A stretch of 27,317 nt of DNA from Chara braunii (GCA_003427395.1 BFEA01000160.1:2257356-2284672), one strand, 5' to 3'. Counted from the stretch's first letter, positions 7,750 through 18,325 are shown. Notes: a model not told the origin generated them from the sequence alone. Numbers and translations: made by a program.

Positions 7750-8646
7750 AAAGATTTTTCCTTCATACTTCCTCGATGAGAACGGTGTCGTGAACTGGCA
7801 TGGTAGATCGGATCAACTAGAATCATGTATCAACGTTCTCTCCACTTTTGACAACTCCATATTCAGGTCGTAGCAGAGTTCCGTGACTAGACAATTGTTG
7901 GTCATATGGGATTTCACAGGACATGGGCTCGTGTCTGTCACCTATACATGTGGCGGGAGTCCAACGACTTCGTCAAAACCTACTTCCAGGAGTGTCTTGC
8001 CTGCCAGGAGGTGAACAGTGCGAACGATCTTTCGTATGGGTTATTTCAGCCTCTATCCATCCTCAAGGGTCGTTGGAAGTCCATCTCGATGGATTTTGTT
8101 GGTCCCCTTCCCCCTCCCACTGAGTGCAGTCATAATGTTATCTTAGTCGTCGAAGATTGTTTCACTAAGAGTGCATATTTTGTCTCGTGCCACTATCGCA
8201 TTAGCGCTCGTGAACTCTCCGACATCGTTTTCGACCGAATCGTGAGAGATCACGACTTACCTCAGAGCATCATCTTCAACCAAGACCCGTGCTTTACCAA
8301 CACATTCTGGCGATGCCTACACGAGGTGTATGGATCCCAACTCCGCTTCTTGTCATCTTACCACCCTCAGACGGATGGTCAGACTGAGATTATCAATAAA
8401 ACTCTCCGTAACGTCCTCTAAAAATCCATTAGGGATGACTAGCAGCGAGACTTACACTTAGCCCACGCAGAGAATGCGTACAACCACCCCGTTTCGCCAG
8501 CCATGGGGATGTCGTCATTTTATTGTGACCTCGACTACCACCCTCACATACACGTGGATTTCTTACGACCGTTGCGGTTGCGCCCAGACACTCGTTGTCC
8601 TGCAATTGCACACAGCGACGATTATGAAGCATGCACATGAAAAACA
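7750..8646 (+). pseudogene. pol: Chromovirus integrase with stops
   Basis: Integrase inserts the cDNA into the host genome. A lead-in YFLDENGVVNWHG at 7766 is followed, in frame 1, by the zinc-binding domain: GHMGFHRTW with its histidines, then CLAC at about 7998-8009. The catalytic core runs from 7906 to 8421. Its D-D-E residues are visible as MDFVGPLP, NQDPCF (where SDRDPRF is usual) and YHPQTDGQTE. Stops interrupt it at 7888-7890, 8419-8421 and 8440-8442, but the frame stays readable as LAHAENAYN and FYCDLDYHP to about 8646. A frameshift lies between 7801 and 7860. The core is the best-preserved part of this element. Confidence 0.88.
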
Positions 8647-8883
8647 AGTCGACTCCCAGACTCACATGGCCACACGAGTAGACCGATCATGAATGGATCA
8701 TTCATTGAAAGTTGATGACGATGTGCTGATCGACGCATGTCACTTGCACCGCTTCGCAAGTTCAATTGTTGCTTCTTCGGTCCATGCCGCATCCTTCAGG
8801 CCGTCGGTTCTGATACTGCTGCTGGTCCGGTTAGCTTCCCTGTGAAGCTACCTGATTACCTTCGATAGACTCCCGTACACGAT

Positions 8884-9365
8884 GTTTGTCATGTCTCCTT
8901 GTTACGTCCTTATCGCAAACCATTCGGGGGCTTTGCCAGACGTCCTTATGAGTGCCCTCCACCTATCATGGTGGACGGTCACGAGGAGTTCATCGTTTCT
9001 GACATTATATCTCACCGAGTTACCGACGATAACCCTCTACGAATCAAGTACCTTATGGCTATCCTGATGAGGAGGCTACTTGGGAGCCCCTCAAACACTT
9101 GGAACACACTCGAATGTTTGTGTGTGCTTGTCCTGCTGAGACATATGCTACTACCCAGCCGACTGACTCTCTTCCTCCTCCTCCGACTGAGGGGATTACT
9201 AAGGATGAAGTCACTCCTCTGAGATCGCTCTTTAACAGCAGATGAACGCCTCCTCTCCTCCACAGCGCACTCGTCAACGCCCTCGGCCACTTGACGACTG
9301 ACACTCTGATCACCTACTATCTTCCTACCGACTTAGACCTTCAAGTACTCCATCATCAACTTCTT
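8884..9365 (+). pseudogene. pol: Integrase C-terminus and chromodomain (deleted and frameshifted)
   Basis: The integrase C-terminal 'HVSLLRPY' block (8884-8919) is followed by EFIVSDIISHRVTDDNP and, in another frame from 9057, GYPDEEATWEPLKHLEHT. Together these form a chromodomain, the fold that reads histone tail marks. The strand that should contain 'LVKWKG' is missing at about 9050-9057, which implies a small frameshifting deletion and the loss of a conserved aromatic residue. The tail reads Pro-rich to about 9360. This domain is the reason for calling the element a chromovirus. Confidence 0.72.
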
Positions 9366-11740
9366 TAGAATGTTAGCGTTTTGTGGTTATGCTTCGACAT
9401 CGATTCGACTCCTACTTCACCAACGTCATCGACCACTTCAATGACTTCAACTATCTTATCGGCTTCAGCCTTCAGCTACTTTGGACGTGACTACTTCACG
9501 CCACCACCCTACCTTGTGCATTCCCTTGTATGTGTTGCATGATGGTTCTCAGTTACCTGGTTTTCTTTAAGTTGGACTCTTCCTCGGTATCGCATAGACA
9601 TTGGGAGTGTACCGTTATCTTGGTCTCCCTGCTCCCCGACCTAGCTCCCTCCCCAGTCGGTGAGTTGTGCGTATGTTTCTCTTACCCGCTACCCTCATCA
9701 CCCTAGTATCGACCACTGCATGCTTTCAGTTAGGCATATGTCTACCCTATTCCAGGCTCCCCTTTCATGGTCGACCCTGCATGGTGTCGTTTAGCATTAC
9801 CCGCCTTGATGGTCTATCTATTAGGGTCATTGGTTTTGTTTCGCTACCACTCCCTCACCTTAAGATTGATGACCTATCCCACCTTAGTGTGTAACTGCCC
9901 TTAGGAGTTTCAATTCTTAGGTTGCATTAACCCCCTCAGAGACCATCTCACTCTTAGTGGTTCAGCGGCAGGACATTATCTTGTGACATATTGTTATCTT
10001 TTACTTTCAGCACTGCGGCAATTGCCTCAAGAACCTTAGGATTGTATTTTGCTACATTTCATTTTCTGTTGTTAGTTAGGATGTGTATACCAGACACTTG
10101 CTTTTGATTTGACATTATGTAGCCTAAGCTGCATCGCATGGACTCCGCATGAAGCTTGCTCCACATCCTAGATTTCACAGTTTTCTTTTGCTCCAGAGTT
10201 CCGCTGCTTCAGCGGAAGCATGTTTATGGCTCTTGCGATCCACTACAAGTCTGAGGATTGTGCAGCGTGCCTCTAGATGCCCTGCCCTACATCCAGGGTT
10301 ATCTGGCTATTTGCCTATTCGGCTTGTGGGACTGTGCCATGTCCCAATCCCACATGTCGTACATTCATTCAGTCTAATCCAATCTTGCCCGGTACCACTG
10401 TTAGTACCAGGCCAGTCCAGTCCAATCCATTCCAGTCCAGTCAGTCTGCTGGGGGTATACCCAGCTACAGTCTGCTTCAGTCTCATTCTTCATGTGCACA
10501 CTTTGGAGTATGTGCATGTTGAATCGGCATTGAAGTTGCATTGTCTCTTCCAGCTCCAGCTCCATCTCCCGCATCCTCATCCCCTCATCTTGATCCTCAC
10601 GGACTGCCATCCCAGTGGGTTCGTCACAGAGAAGCCTTCCAAGGCGTGAGAGCCTGCAACTGGACCTTTCCAAAGTGGCCTGCCGCTTTGGCTGCCCACC
10701 CAGGCCCGGATCGAAATACTCCGACCGCATGTAGCGGTACGGGCACTACTTACACTCGTGTGAACTGGTGGTTTGAAGCCTCAATCGAGGGAGAAGTAAT
10801 TTGCTTGGTTCCTGTTTATGTGCCTCATTACGCGCACCATAGAGGTGTTTTTTTTTTTATGAGCGGTTTAATATGCTTCTGAATCAGTGCTTCCTAATGA
10901 TGTCTCAATCATTGTTGCAGGGAAATTGTAAAATAGTATCAAATCCACTGCTCGGTAGACTGTATATCCGCCCCCCCCCCACAGAAAGCTGAAGAGGTGC
11001 TGATGTAGTCTTAGGCTTGCAAGAGGACAACACAAGTCCCAGGTTAATCTCTCTTATACATCTAGTAGTACTCAGAGGTTAACCGTTAACATTCTCTTCA
11101 AGGCATAATTGTTTCTGAATCATCAACTAGCTAGGCATTTATGATAAGCCCTTTGGTATGAAGGCCTAATCCAGTAAAACCAAAGGTCCCACTGGAGATT
11201 GGTCTCAGGCTCACACGGTAGACTCGACTAGAGACGAAAAGACACCAAAAGTAAGCAGAAGTTCAATCTCTATTTACTTCCGTCTATGTCGCTGCCCTGC
11301 CCTCGACTTAGATGAATCTTTGTCTCCACCAGCAGAAAAGCTTATCGGGTTCTACTTGTAGGCAGGTGACTTATCCGTCACTGTGATTCTGTTAGGATGA
11401 CTTCTTTTGGAGAATTGTGCTATTGTTGAGCGGGGTTGCAAGTTGTGTCCGCAAAGATTATCTTCCGATATAGCACTGATCGGATGGGATCTGGAACCAG
11501 CTGGAAACAAGGGCACCCTGGTTATGGGACAGGAAGGCCCTGATATGTGAAGTATGGTCGTCGAACCAGCCAGACGACTTCACCCACAACCTGTTCAACA
11601 CGCTAGCTGGTGAGCGCTGGCTGATGGGTGTGTGCGCTGGTTGGCAGGTGCGAGCGCTGGCTGGAGGACGGATGACTGATATGGTGGCCAAGGACCATGT
11701 AAGCATGCAATGAGCGGGCGTTCATGGCTATGAAGGGGTT
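9366..11740. other. No recognisable gene (2.4 kb)
   Basis: Short frames of 75-166 codons occur on both strands, but none shows a domain, and codon patterns look random. The first part may hold the 3' untranslated region or 3' LTR of the chromovirus, which cannot be confirmed without a 5' copy. Local short repeats are present: CAGTCCAGTCCAATCC-like words at 10412-10445, a C run at 10971-10981, and GCGCTGGCTG-like words at 11608-11664. Confidence 0.5.
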
Positions 11741-12460
11741 AGTGCTTGCTTTGTGCTTCATCCATGTGGCGGCACAGGCTGGCGCACTGGAGGAAAGGGA
11801 GGGTTGCTTTCACGAAGGAGCAGACCTCCTTGAGTTGGAGAGTGGAATACTCTCCGCTATATAGAGTGGGTACGATGGGGTTTGTACTCATTGTTGTTGA
11901 AGAGTACGCTCATTTATCATCATCATCATCATCATCCCTGTCAGCATCGGGGAGTATCATCTTCATCTATAGCGGCAGGGCAGCATCTTCAAGGGTCATC
12001 ATCATCGTCATTATCTGCAAGGGACATCATCGTCGTAGGGTCGTCATCTTTATCATCATCATTAGGATCGTCATTATCAGCATCATCGTGGGAACAACTC
12101 TTCTTCTTCTCTTTTCACTAGGCGTCCTTCTCTCCTCCTCCTACTCTGTAGCTTCATCTCTTTCTCCTCTCCATTCCTTCTCTCCTCATTCGCTGCCAGT
12201 TTTCCTCTATTCACTCTTTGTCTCCTCATTTCTTTCTGGCGCTTCGCTCTCTGCTGTTTCCCTCTTTTGAGGGAAAAAGGAAGGGGGAGTGGGAGCGAAT
12301 CCGAGCGATGATGGAGGAATTAGAGGAGGGAAGGGTGTGGGAGGACCGAGGGATGCAGAAGGAGGGGTTAAACGAGGGAGGGAGGAAGGGAGAAGAAGTA
12401 GTGAGCGAGGGGGTTGGAATTAGTGGTTTTGGGGAGGAAAGAGGTATGGGGGCGCGCTTT
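11740..12460. repeat. ATC-rich tract and pyrimidine-to-purine switch
   Basis: An ATC microsatellite at about 11917-11936 grades into ATC/TCG-rich low complexity to about 12100. A pyrimidine-rich strand (12100-12270) then switches to a purine-rich strand (12270-12440), with the inverted words CCCTCTTTTGAGGG at the switch point. Long frames here (174 and 97 codons) merely read simple sequence. Confidence 0.65.
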
Positions 12461-12555
12461 ATTTTATTATTTATTTCCAGGTATCACGAATCTCTAACTT
12501 CATATTCCTGATCATAAATGTCACCCTAATTACCAACTTACTAATATTCTACTTA

Positions 12556-12663
12556 TATTCTCATTATTCCTAATGCATTCACAACCCTTAGTATTCTCAT
12601 TATTCCTAATGCCTTCACAATCCTTAGTATTCTCATTATTCCTAATGCCTTCACAATCCTTAG
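12556..12663. repeat. 36-bp tandem repeat, three copies
   Basis: Copies lie at 12556-12591, 12592-12627 and 12628-12663. The second and third are identical and the first differs at two positions. Each starts TATTCTCATTATTCC and ends CCTTAG. The array lies in AT-rich DNA about 120 bp from the truncated end of the - strand Ty3 element. Confidence 0.95.
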
Positions 12664-12782
12664 TCTCTTAATTTTTCCAACTATACTTTTTTCCAAAGGT
12701 GTTGTTTCAATACCTAAATCCCTAACTTATTAAATCCTTAATTCATCTATCTCAATCTTTAATCAAATAATTAAATAATTTC

Positions 12783-13110
12783 AAAGTATAATACTGTATG
12801 AGAACACCCAGCGGGGCTCGTGTCGTAGTTTTATTGTGCTGGCACACCTTGCAACTACGCACATACTCTATACAATCAGCTTTCATGCTAAGCCACATGT
12901 AGGCATGCATCAGGTTGGCGTGTGTTTTTTGCCAACTGAAGTGCCCTTCTGTATCGTGACATTCCCCTAGGATCAAACTACGGATCTCCTCGCTATTGGG
13001 AATGCATAGTCGATCTACGACGTTTGTCTTCTCGAACAACAATCCATTAGTGGTGCAATAATGAGGTTCACTGGCAGTGTCCTCCTTGGCTCTCTTGAGG
13101 AGGTCATTGT
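12783..13110 (-). pseudogene. pol: Integrase zinc-binding domain, truncated
   Basis: The frame ending near 12783 reads VVDRLCIPNSEEIRSLIL, then CHDTEGHFSWQKT, YMWLSMKADC and CKVCQHNK, a classic HHCC integrase N-terminal zinc finger. The lead-in TTNGLLFEKTNVV continues upstream of 13042. After APLGVL the catalytic core should begin, but the sequence becomes unrelated AT-rich DNA, so the truncation point is about 12790. Confidence 0.82.
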
Positions 13111-13164
13111 AGATAGGATCCTGCGTACATGCATCTATGACTTTTGCTGTAAGTCTGACCCTAT

Positions 13165-13630
13165 ATCCAGATAGTGAACTATAGCTCCAAAGTGGTCGGC
13201 TCTTCTACTAAGGGTGTCAGCAACCACATTGTACTTTCTTTTGACTAGCTTGAGCTCGAAGTCAAATTGATATCTCGGCGGCCCACCTACTAAGCCTAAG
13301 TGTCATCTTGGCCTGCGTCTTCGGCCAGCTCAATGTCTCGTGGTCTGGATGCACTTTGAAGTGCCTCCCAAGCAAGTAGTGTCTTCAATGGTCCAACACT
13401 TGCCTGGGGGCGTAGAGTCCCCTCTCATAGGTAGATGTCGCTACCTTCTTTGAAGGCAATCCAGCAGACATGAACTCTACGGGTCTATACCCATTGACAT
13501 CGTCTTGTTGTAAGACACCACCAATAGCATACTTCCTTGCATCGGTTATAACAACAAAGGGTAAGAATGGATCAGGTACATTGAGGATTGGGTACTCTAT
13601 CTGTACAGTCTTTGGTCCCACTTTCAGATT
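13165..13630 (-). pseudogene. pol: RNase H domain of the second Ty3 element
   Basis: The frame at 13621-13385 reads PFLPFVVITDARKYAIGGVL, with the first catalytic Asp in ITDA, and then GYRPVEFMSAGL. After a stop near 13385 the domain goes on as HYLLGRHFKVHPDHETLSW, then after a frameshift as FDFELKLVKRKYNVVADTL and SRRADHFGA at about 13265-13180. Two or more indels break the domain. Confidence 0.75.
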
Positions 13631-13649
13631 GCCTCTTTCTTTAGCAGTA

Positions 13650-14500
13650 TGCGAAGAGGAGCAACGATTGCGGATAATTTTCTCACAAACTCCCTATAAT
13701 AATTAGCCAATCCTAGGAATGACCTCAATTTTGTGAGGGTACGAGGGGTTCTTCAATCTCTGAACGCTGCGATATTGTTGTCCTCAGGTTTTATGCCATC
13801 ACCATCTAAGACATGACTCAAGTACAAAATCTTTGTCTTGACCCATTCACACTTCTTCGCATTCATCTTGAAATTTGCTTCGCGTAACGTTTCCAGGATC
13901 TGCCTCAGATGAGCCTCATGCTCCTGGAGGGTCTTACTAAAAATCAAAATATCATCTAAGTAAACAACTACAAATCTATTTAACCACAACCTAAACAAAT
14001 AATTCATACAGCGCTGAAATGTGGTCAATGCGTTGGTTAGTCCAAAGGACATTACTATAAACTCATGATGTCCATATCTGGTCTTGAACGCTGTTTTGTA
14101 CTGGTCGTCAGGGTGGACCTCTATCTAGTGGTACAATGACTTCAAATTTGTGTTCGAGAAGTATTTGCAGCTCTGCACCCGGTCCAACAGAGCATCTATA
14201 CGGGGCAATGGTTCAACATTCTTCACTGTAACGACGTTGATACCCCTATAATCAATGCACATTCTAAGCTATCCCTCGTTCTTGGGGACAAAGAGAACAT
14301 GTGCTCCAAATGAAGACGAATTGGGCCTAATCCACCCATTCTCGAGGAGCTCGTCTAACTGTTTGCGCAACTCCTCCAACTCCTTAGGAGACATCCTATA
14401 CACTGCTCCTTTGGGAGTCCTATTGCCAGACTCTATCTCAATGCGGTGTTGGATAGGACGCGGAACTACTCCTGAAGGAGACTCCGACAACTTGGCGATA
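13650..14500 (-). pseudogene. pol: Reverse transcriptase of the second Ty3 element
   Basis: Right to left: AVYRMSPKELEELRKQLDEL and WIRPNSSSFGAHVLFVPK (14490-14269), then, after a stop, RMCIDYRGINVVTVKN and PLPRIDALLD. KIDLKSGYHQ-like residues are degraded (the Asp is Asn, NTNLKSLYH followed by a stop). The palm reads YKTAFKTRYGHHEF, MSFGLTNALTTF and the intact catalytic box VVVYLDDILIFSK (about 13960-13925). The thumb ends near 13753. Unlike the first element, YLDD is kept here, though stops rule out function. Confidence 0.85.
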
Positions 14501-14599
14501 AGTGGGTTGGTGAGTTCTTTCTTTTTAGGCTAAGTGACTAACCCGACATAGACCACAATTTCACAAAGACCTGCTCTTGTAATTGTTCTTGTTTCACTA

Positions 14600-15110
14600 A
14601 TCGTGCGAACGCGGAGCACTGAGACAACAATGTGTCAGTGGGTTATCTACTCCTGACACATGAAACAGGCGAGTCGTCTTAGCGTCACCTGAAGGACTAG
14701 GAAGCCTACACTCATGTTCTCTTAAATGCAGTGTGACTCTTGCTGCCTCTCCCAAGTCCATTTCTAGGACCATATCAAACGGGAGGTGGTCCTCTACGAG
14801 GAGAGTCATGGAATGGAGAACCCTCTCTACCTTCTCATTTTTCTATAGGCGAAAATACGCCTGGACTCCCTCAACATAATCCTCGATTCGTATTGTGTGA
14901 TTGTCTGTGAGGATACTTATTATAGGTTTTTCTAGCTTTTGGACCTTCAGATTCAGCTTTAGCTTCTTCAGTGCTTTACGACTAATATAGTCACGTGTGG
15001 CCTCACTATCTATAAGGGTCCCTACACTGCCTCTAAAAACTTCTACATCTACTAACAGTAGCTGTCCTTTTCGGGTTTTTTTTTCATCTGGGCCTAGACT
15101 GGCATCCTAT
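14600..15110 (-). pseudogene. Aspartic protease remnant of the second Ty3 element
   Basis: The reading GTLIDSEATRDYISRKALKK (around 15021-14965) matches the retropepsin active site and following strand, with D-S-G changed to D-S-E. It continues to HSMTLLVEDHLPFDMVLEMD (14815-14755), matching the 'FDMVLGMDWL' end block with Gly changed to Glu. A stop lies between them, at about 14845. The rest of the frame to 14597 is the spacer before RT. Confidence 0.65.
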
Positions 15111-15229
15111 CCTTCAACTCTTCTGCCAATCCTATGAGGGAAGCGCCTAGAGCGACTCTAACACAAGCAGTCTCCGGACAACTAACTAGGCGCTGACCAA
15201 AAACCTCTGCCATAGGCTCATGCGGGTTG

Positions 15230-15502
15230 GGAGTTTTTTATGTGGTGCGCGCACTCTTCTCTACATGGTATAAGGGTAAGGGCAATTGCTACCTCTACCA
15301 GCGGTTGCCTTTTGTTGCCTCTGCAGCAGTTCGCCAAGTGTCTCTGTATTTTGAGCAGTATTTGATAATGTGTCAGGGTCACAACGGTTTCCTCTACCAC
15401 CAACCCCCTGGTTGCCCTGTCCTCGACCACTAAAGGTCTGGCCCCCTTGGCCTCAGCCTCTACCTCCTCCTTGCGACATCCCTCCGGTCGAGGCAACAGC
15501 AT
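15230..15502 (-). pseudogene. gag: Gag C-terminal region, decayed zinc-knuckle area
   Basis: Frames here include KYCSKYRDTWRTA in one phase and ELLQRQQKATAGRGSN in another. They resemble the stretch just after the nucleocapsid zinc knuckle in this lineage, but the knuckle's own Cys and His residues are not readable. It lies between the capsid part and the protease, as expected. Confidence 0.4.
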
Positions 15503-15701
15503 CAGTACTCCCCTGGCCTACACCACTGTCCTCCTCGTCGACGCCCCACTCAATCTCACTATAAGGGACCTTGTCCATACCATCTTCGTCTAAAGTAAGG
15601 ATCAAATGATCCTTGGCCCTGACTTGGCCTGAGAAGGTACGACCCTTTCACTTTTTGCCTTTATGTAGGTCCTTGTGCTAGAAAGTGAAAACTGGCGTAA
15701 A

Positions 15702-16140
15702 TTAGGCCTCGTAAGTAATGTCTCTGCCAAATGCATCGTATGTCATATTGGGTTGTTGCATCTTGTCAAAAAAGTGTCTGTGCAGAGTCTCGAGCATAGG
15801 GCGAAAGACTAAGTGGACAAGTTGAGGCTCAGTGACCCCATGGTCAGGGACGACAACAAATTCGTTCATGGCGCCTTCGAGTGTTCTTGCACTCTTCCAA
15901 GGTCGTGAGTGGATCGTTTGCAATTTGTCAGAAAACCCTAAGACATCTAGTGACATCTGCAAATCGATCGCGGAGGGCTTTGAGGAGTTCACTCAAAGGT
16001 GTAATAATGGAGTATGCGACCATATCATTATCACACTTGACAGCGCGGGCTAACGATCTGGCGAAGTTGGATGCCTCGTCTCTGAGGGCGTGAAAGGTCA
16101 CGAGGACTTGTTCCTCGGGCACAATATCCTGAAGGTGCAC
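15702..16140 (-). pseudogene. gag: Gag capsid-like domain (retrotransposon gag), frameshifted
   Basis: Two overlapping frames make up one domain. The first (16140-15928) reads VTFHALRDEASNFARSLARA, VKCDNDMVAYSIITPL and LKALRDRFADV. The second (15992-15702) continues as SDKLQTIHSRPWKSARTLEG, AMNEFVVVPDHGVTEPQLV and HFFDKMQQPNMTYDAF. This helical pattern with L-x2-RF and W-x-A motifs is that of the retrotransposon gag capsid family, which builds the particle shell. A single frameshift near 15940 divides it. CA-like coding in both frames is well conserved, suggesting moderate age. Confidence 0.72.
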
Positions 16141-16408
16141 ATAGGAATTAATGTTTGCCTCCCAGCTATCGAAGTCCTCTCTCTATTTCCCATTGTAGGG
16201 ATTAGGGAATTTCACCTGCATCCGTTTCCTTTGTGAGCATGCTTCCTCCTCCTTTGGGGCTGCTATCTTGGCGCCATCTATGGTGTTCTTTCTAAATCAA
16301 TAATAACGATTTCTTTTCGTAATCCGTACAGATATGGCTGAAAGTCTGAAGTAGGTGTACGATTACCAAAATGTGCCTTTGTACTTGGCAATTTTTGCTT
16401 TATTCGTA

Positions 16409-17333
16409 TTAACTGTAGCTGCTGTAGAATCTGTTATTGGGCTCGCTATTCTTGTTATTACTTCGTGCCTGCATCTCAATGCCCACACGCATCATTGTGT
16501 TATATGCAAAGTCTCTGAACCCTAAGCGTATGGACTGCAGGGTTATATCACGACCCTTCAAATAGCGTATTTGCTCTTGTTGCGCCCTCAACATCACTTC
16601 TACATTTTGGGCTAACATCTCCACTTTGTTTTGGAGATCTACCTGCGTCGTCAATCGCCCATGTTGCTCCCCTGCTGCTGCCAACTCCTCTATCTCGGAT
16701 GCTGCCTTCAACGGCCTCCTTCTTTCCCTTGTGAGGCGCAACTTCCACTCCATCTCCTTTTCATCCTCCATCGCCTGACGCTGCAGGGTTTTTCTCTGCT
16801 TGGATTTATTTGATCGTTTCCTCTCTCTCTTCCTTCGGAACATACATCATGGCTTCCTCATCTTCTCCCAGGAACAGGTTCGCCACCCACTTTGTCACAA
16901 TCTTCTTCATCCGTTTAACTTCTTTGCTCATACCACTTGAATCCCCTCTCTGTTTTGTCTGCTATAGGGGAGTCTTACCTTCTTCTTCTTCTTCTTTTTT
17001 AACGGTTGTTGCAACTGCTTCCTTTTCTTTTTGCAGTCGTTTCAGTTCTTCCTCCAACTCTTCTTCTTCATGGCCTTCTCTGCCAAGAGAGCCACCCGCT
17101 TTGCCTTCTTCTCCAATTCCTTTTTCTCCTTTCTGGCCTTCTGCTCTGCCAAAATCTTCGCGGCCTCCTCCTCCTGCTCCTTTGTATAGGGAGTGGTCCT
17201 AGTACCACCCTTGGTCATAACCCTGCATTACAGCATGACACGTGTGCCAGAAGCCTAATGGGAACAGGAGACGCTTATGGGTCCCCCACAAGGAGAACCC
17301 CACGAGCAAGCCATACATCGTGTAATCATCCAT
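16409..17333 (-). pseudogene. gag: Gag N-terminal charged coiled-coil region
   Basis: From a start at 17331-17333 the reading begins MDDYTMYGLLVGFSLWG. A second phase at about 17217 gives MTKGGTRTTPYTKEQEEEA followed by a Lys/Glu/Ala-rich helix (KARKEKKELEKKAKR). After a frameshift near 17030 the charged helix goes on, and the frame 16843-16409 (RRKRERKRSNKSKQRK, then EEKEMEW-like heptads) ends near 16409. The composition predicts a long coiled coil. I associate the MTKGGTRTTPYT head with a repeat family in Chara; that is memory, not a search. It is probably the N-terminal part of this element's Gag. Confidence 0.55.
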
Positions 17334-17960
17334 GGTGAATGGTGCGCAACAGGTGTCTGTCTCACTCCTCGCCACGTGGACTTACCCACAAACTGACTAA
17401 CTCTCTAAAGGACTACAGAATCCTCTCGGATCATGTCAACTAGGGTCTCTAGCCTAAACCTACTACTAAGGTTGTCACTACAAGACTTCACTGCTGACCA
17501 GGAGGCATTTAAGGAGATCCCCCGTAGCTCTCTAGGAATTCTTTAATATCGCAAACAGGACGACGTGATGAGCGAAGTCCTCTCAAGACTTAGACAGTCG
17601 GTTGTGCAGCCCACAACTCGGATTTTGGGCCAACAATGCCGCACTAAGCAGCCTGCCGGTCTGTATCGGTCCTTGGGAGGGTTTGGCCTCCGTACCGTGT
17701 CAGTCGTTAGACATCATGGACAGCTGCCGTACTTGGCCCATGTGGGTTTGGTCAATGCAGCTCCATGACTTCATGCACAAAATCCTACCACCTGGACAGA
17801 AGTGACTCAATGCAGAAAGAAGAGACAAACAGACCCAGCAAGTACCAAGGGGTGAGTGCATATCCATAGGCTGAAGGCTTGGTGAGATTACACCAACTCC
17901 AGCTTGGTCAAATTCGTAGTCAACGGCCTCGGTCAACTTCGTCAACCTTCGTGGTCAATG
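17334..17960. other. No gene; possible 5' LTR or leader of the second element
   Basis: This stretch lies just upstream of the - strand element's gag start. Short frames show no domain. An LTR would be expected here, but the 3' partner has been lost by truncation, so it cannot be recognised by comparison within the window. Confidence 0.35.
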
Positions 17961-18146
17961 CGCCGGTCAACTTCTCCACATCCGGCTACAGTTGTCGACC
18001 CTCTCTTCTTCGCCAATCCCTCTCTCCTTCACCCTCGTCTTCTTCCTCAACACCCCTTGGCTATGGTGTCCTTCTTCTCCCTCGTCTCTCCTTCCTTCTC
18101 TCTCTCTCTCTCTCCCTCTTCGTCATTTCAGTCTTCTCTTCCCCCG

Positions 18147-18192
18147 AGTCCGAGCTCAACGACTATGGCCACCACTATTCACCTTCGGCTGC

Positions 18193-18243
<51 letters not shown>

Positions 18244-18325
18244 GTCTCTTATACACATCTAGATGTGTATAAGAGACAGAGTCCGAGCTCAACGACTATG
18301 GCCACCACTATTCACCTTCGGCTGC

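Larger units (their letters stand above)
255..9365 (+). mobile_element. Degenerate Ty3/gypsy chromovirus, interrupted
   Basis: Read on the + strand, the domains come in the fixed Ty3/gypsy order: gag with a CCHC zinc knuckle, aspartic protease, reverse transcriptase, RNase H, linker, integrase and a C-terminal chromodomain. That last domain marks it as a chromovirus, a group whose chromodomain steers integration to chromatin. Every domain carries stops or frameshifts, so the copy is dead. Three foreign blocks split pol: 2952-3702 inside RNase H, about 3910-7045 between RNase H and the linker, and about 7240-7745 before the integrase. No LTR pair can be shown in the window, so the outer ends are approximate. 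The family call is secure; the exact lineage is not. Confidence 0.88.
12783..17333 (-). mobile_element. Second Ty3/gypsy element, truncated and degenerate
   Basis: On the - strand, from right to left, come gag (17333 to about 15230), protease (about 15110-14600), reverse transcriptase (14500-13650), RNase H (13630-13165) and the integrase zinc-binding domain (about 13110-12793). Coding stops at about 12790, right after the zinc domain, and AT-rich non-coding DNA follows. The integrase core and 3' LTR are therefore gone. Gag has a charged coiled-coil head unlike the first element's gag, and its RT sequence differs too, so it belongs to another lineage. Frameshifts and stops occur in every domain. 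The 5' LTR would lie to the right of 17333. Confidence 0.85.

Noticed and set aside
11746-12270. 174-codon frame with Ser/Ile-rich repeats
   Set aside because: It reads the ATC microsatellite and the pyrimidine-rich tract; no conserved motif.
12556-12663. CRISPR-like 36-bp repeats
   Set aside because: The three units are head to tail with no spacers; it is an ordinary tandem repeat.
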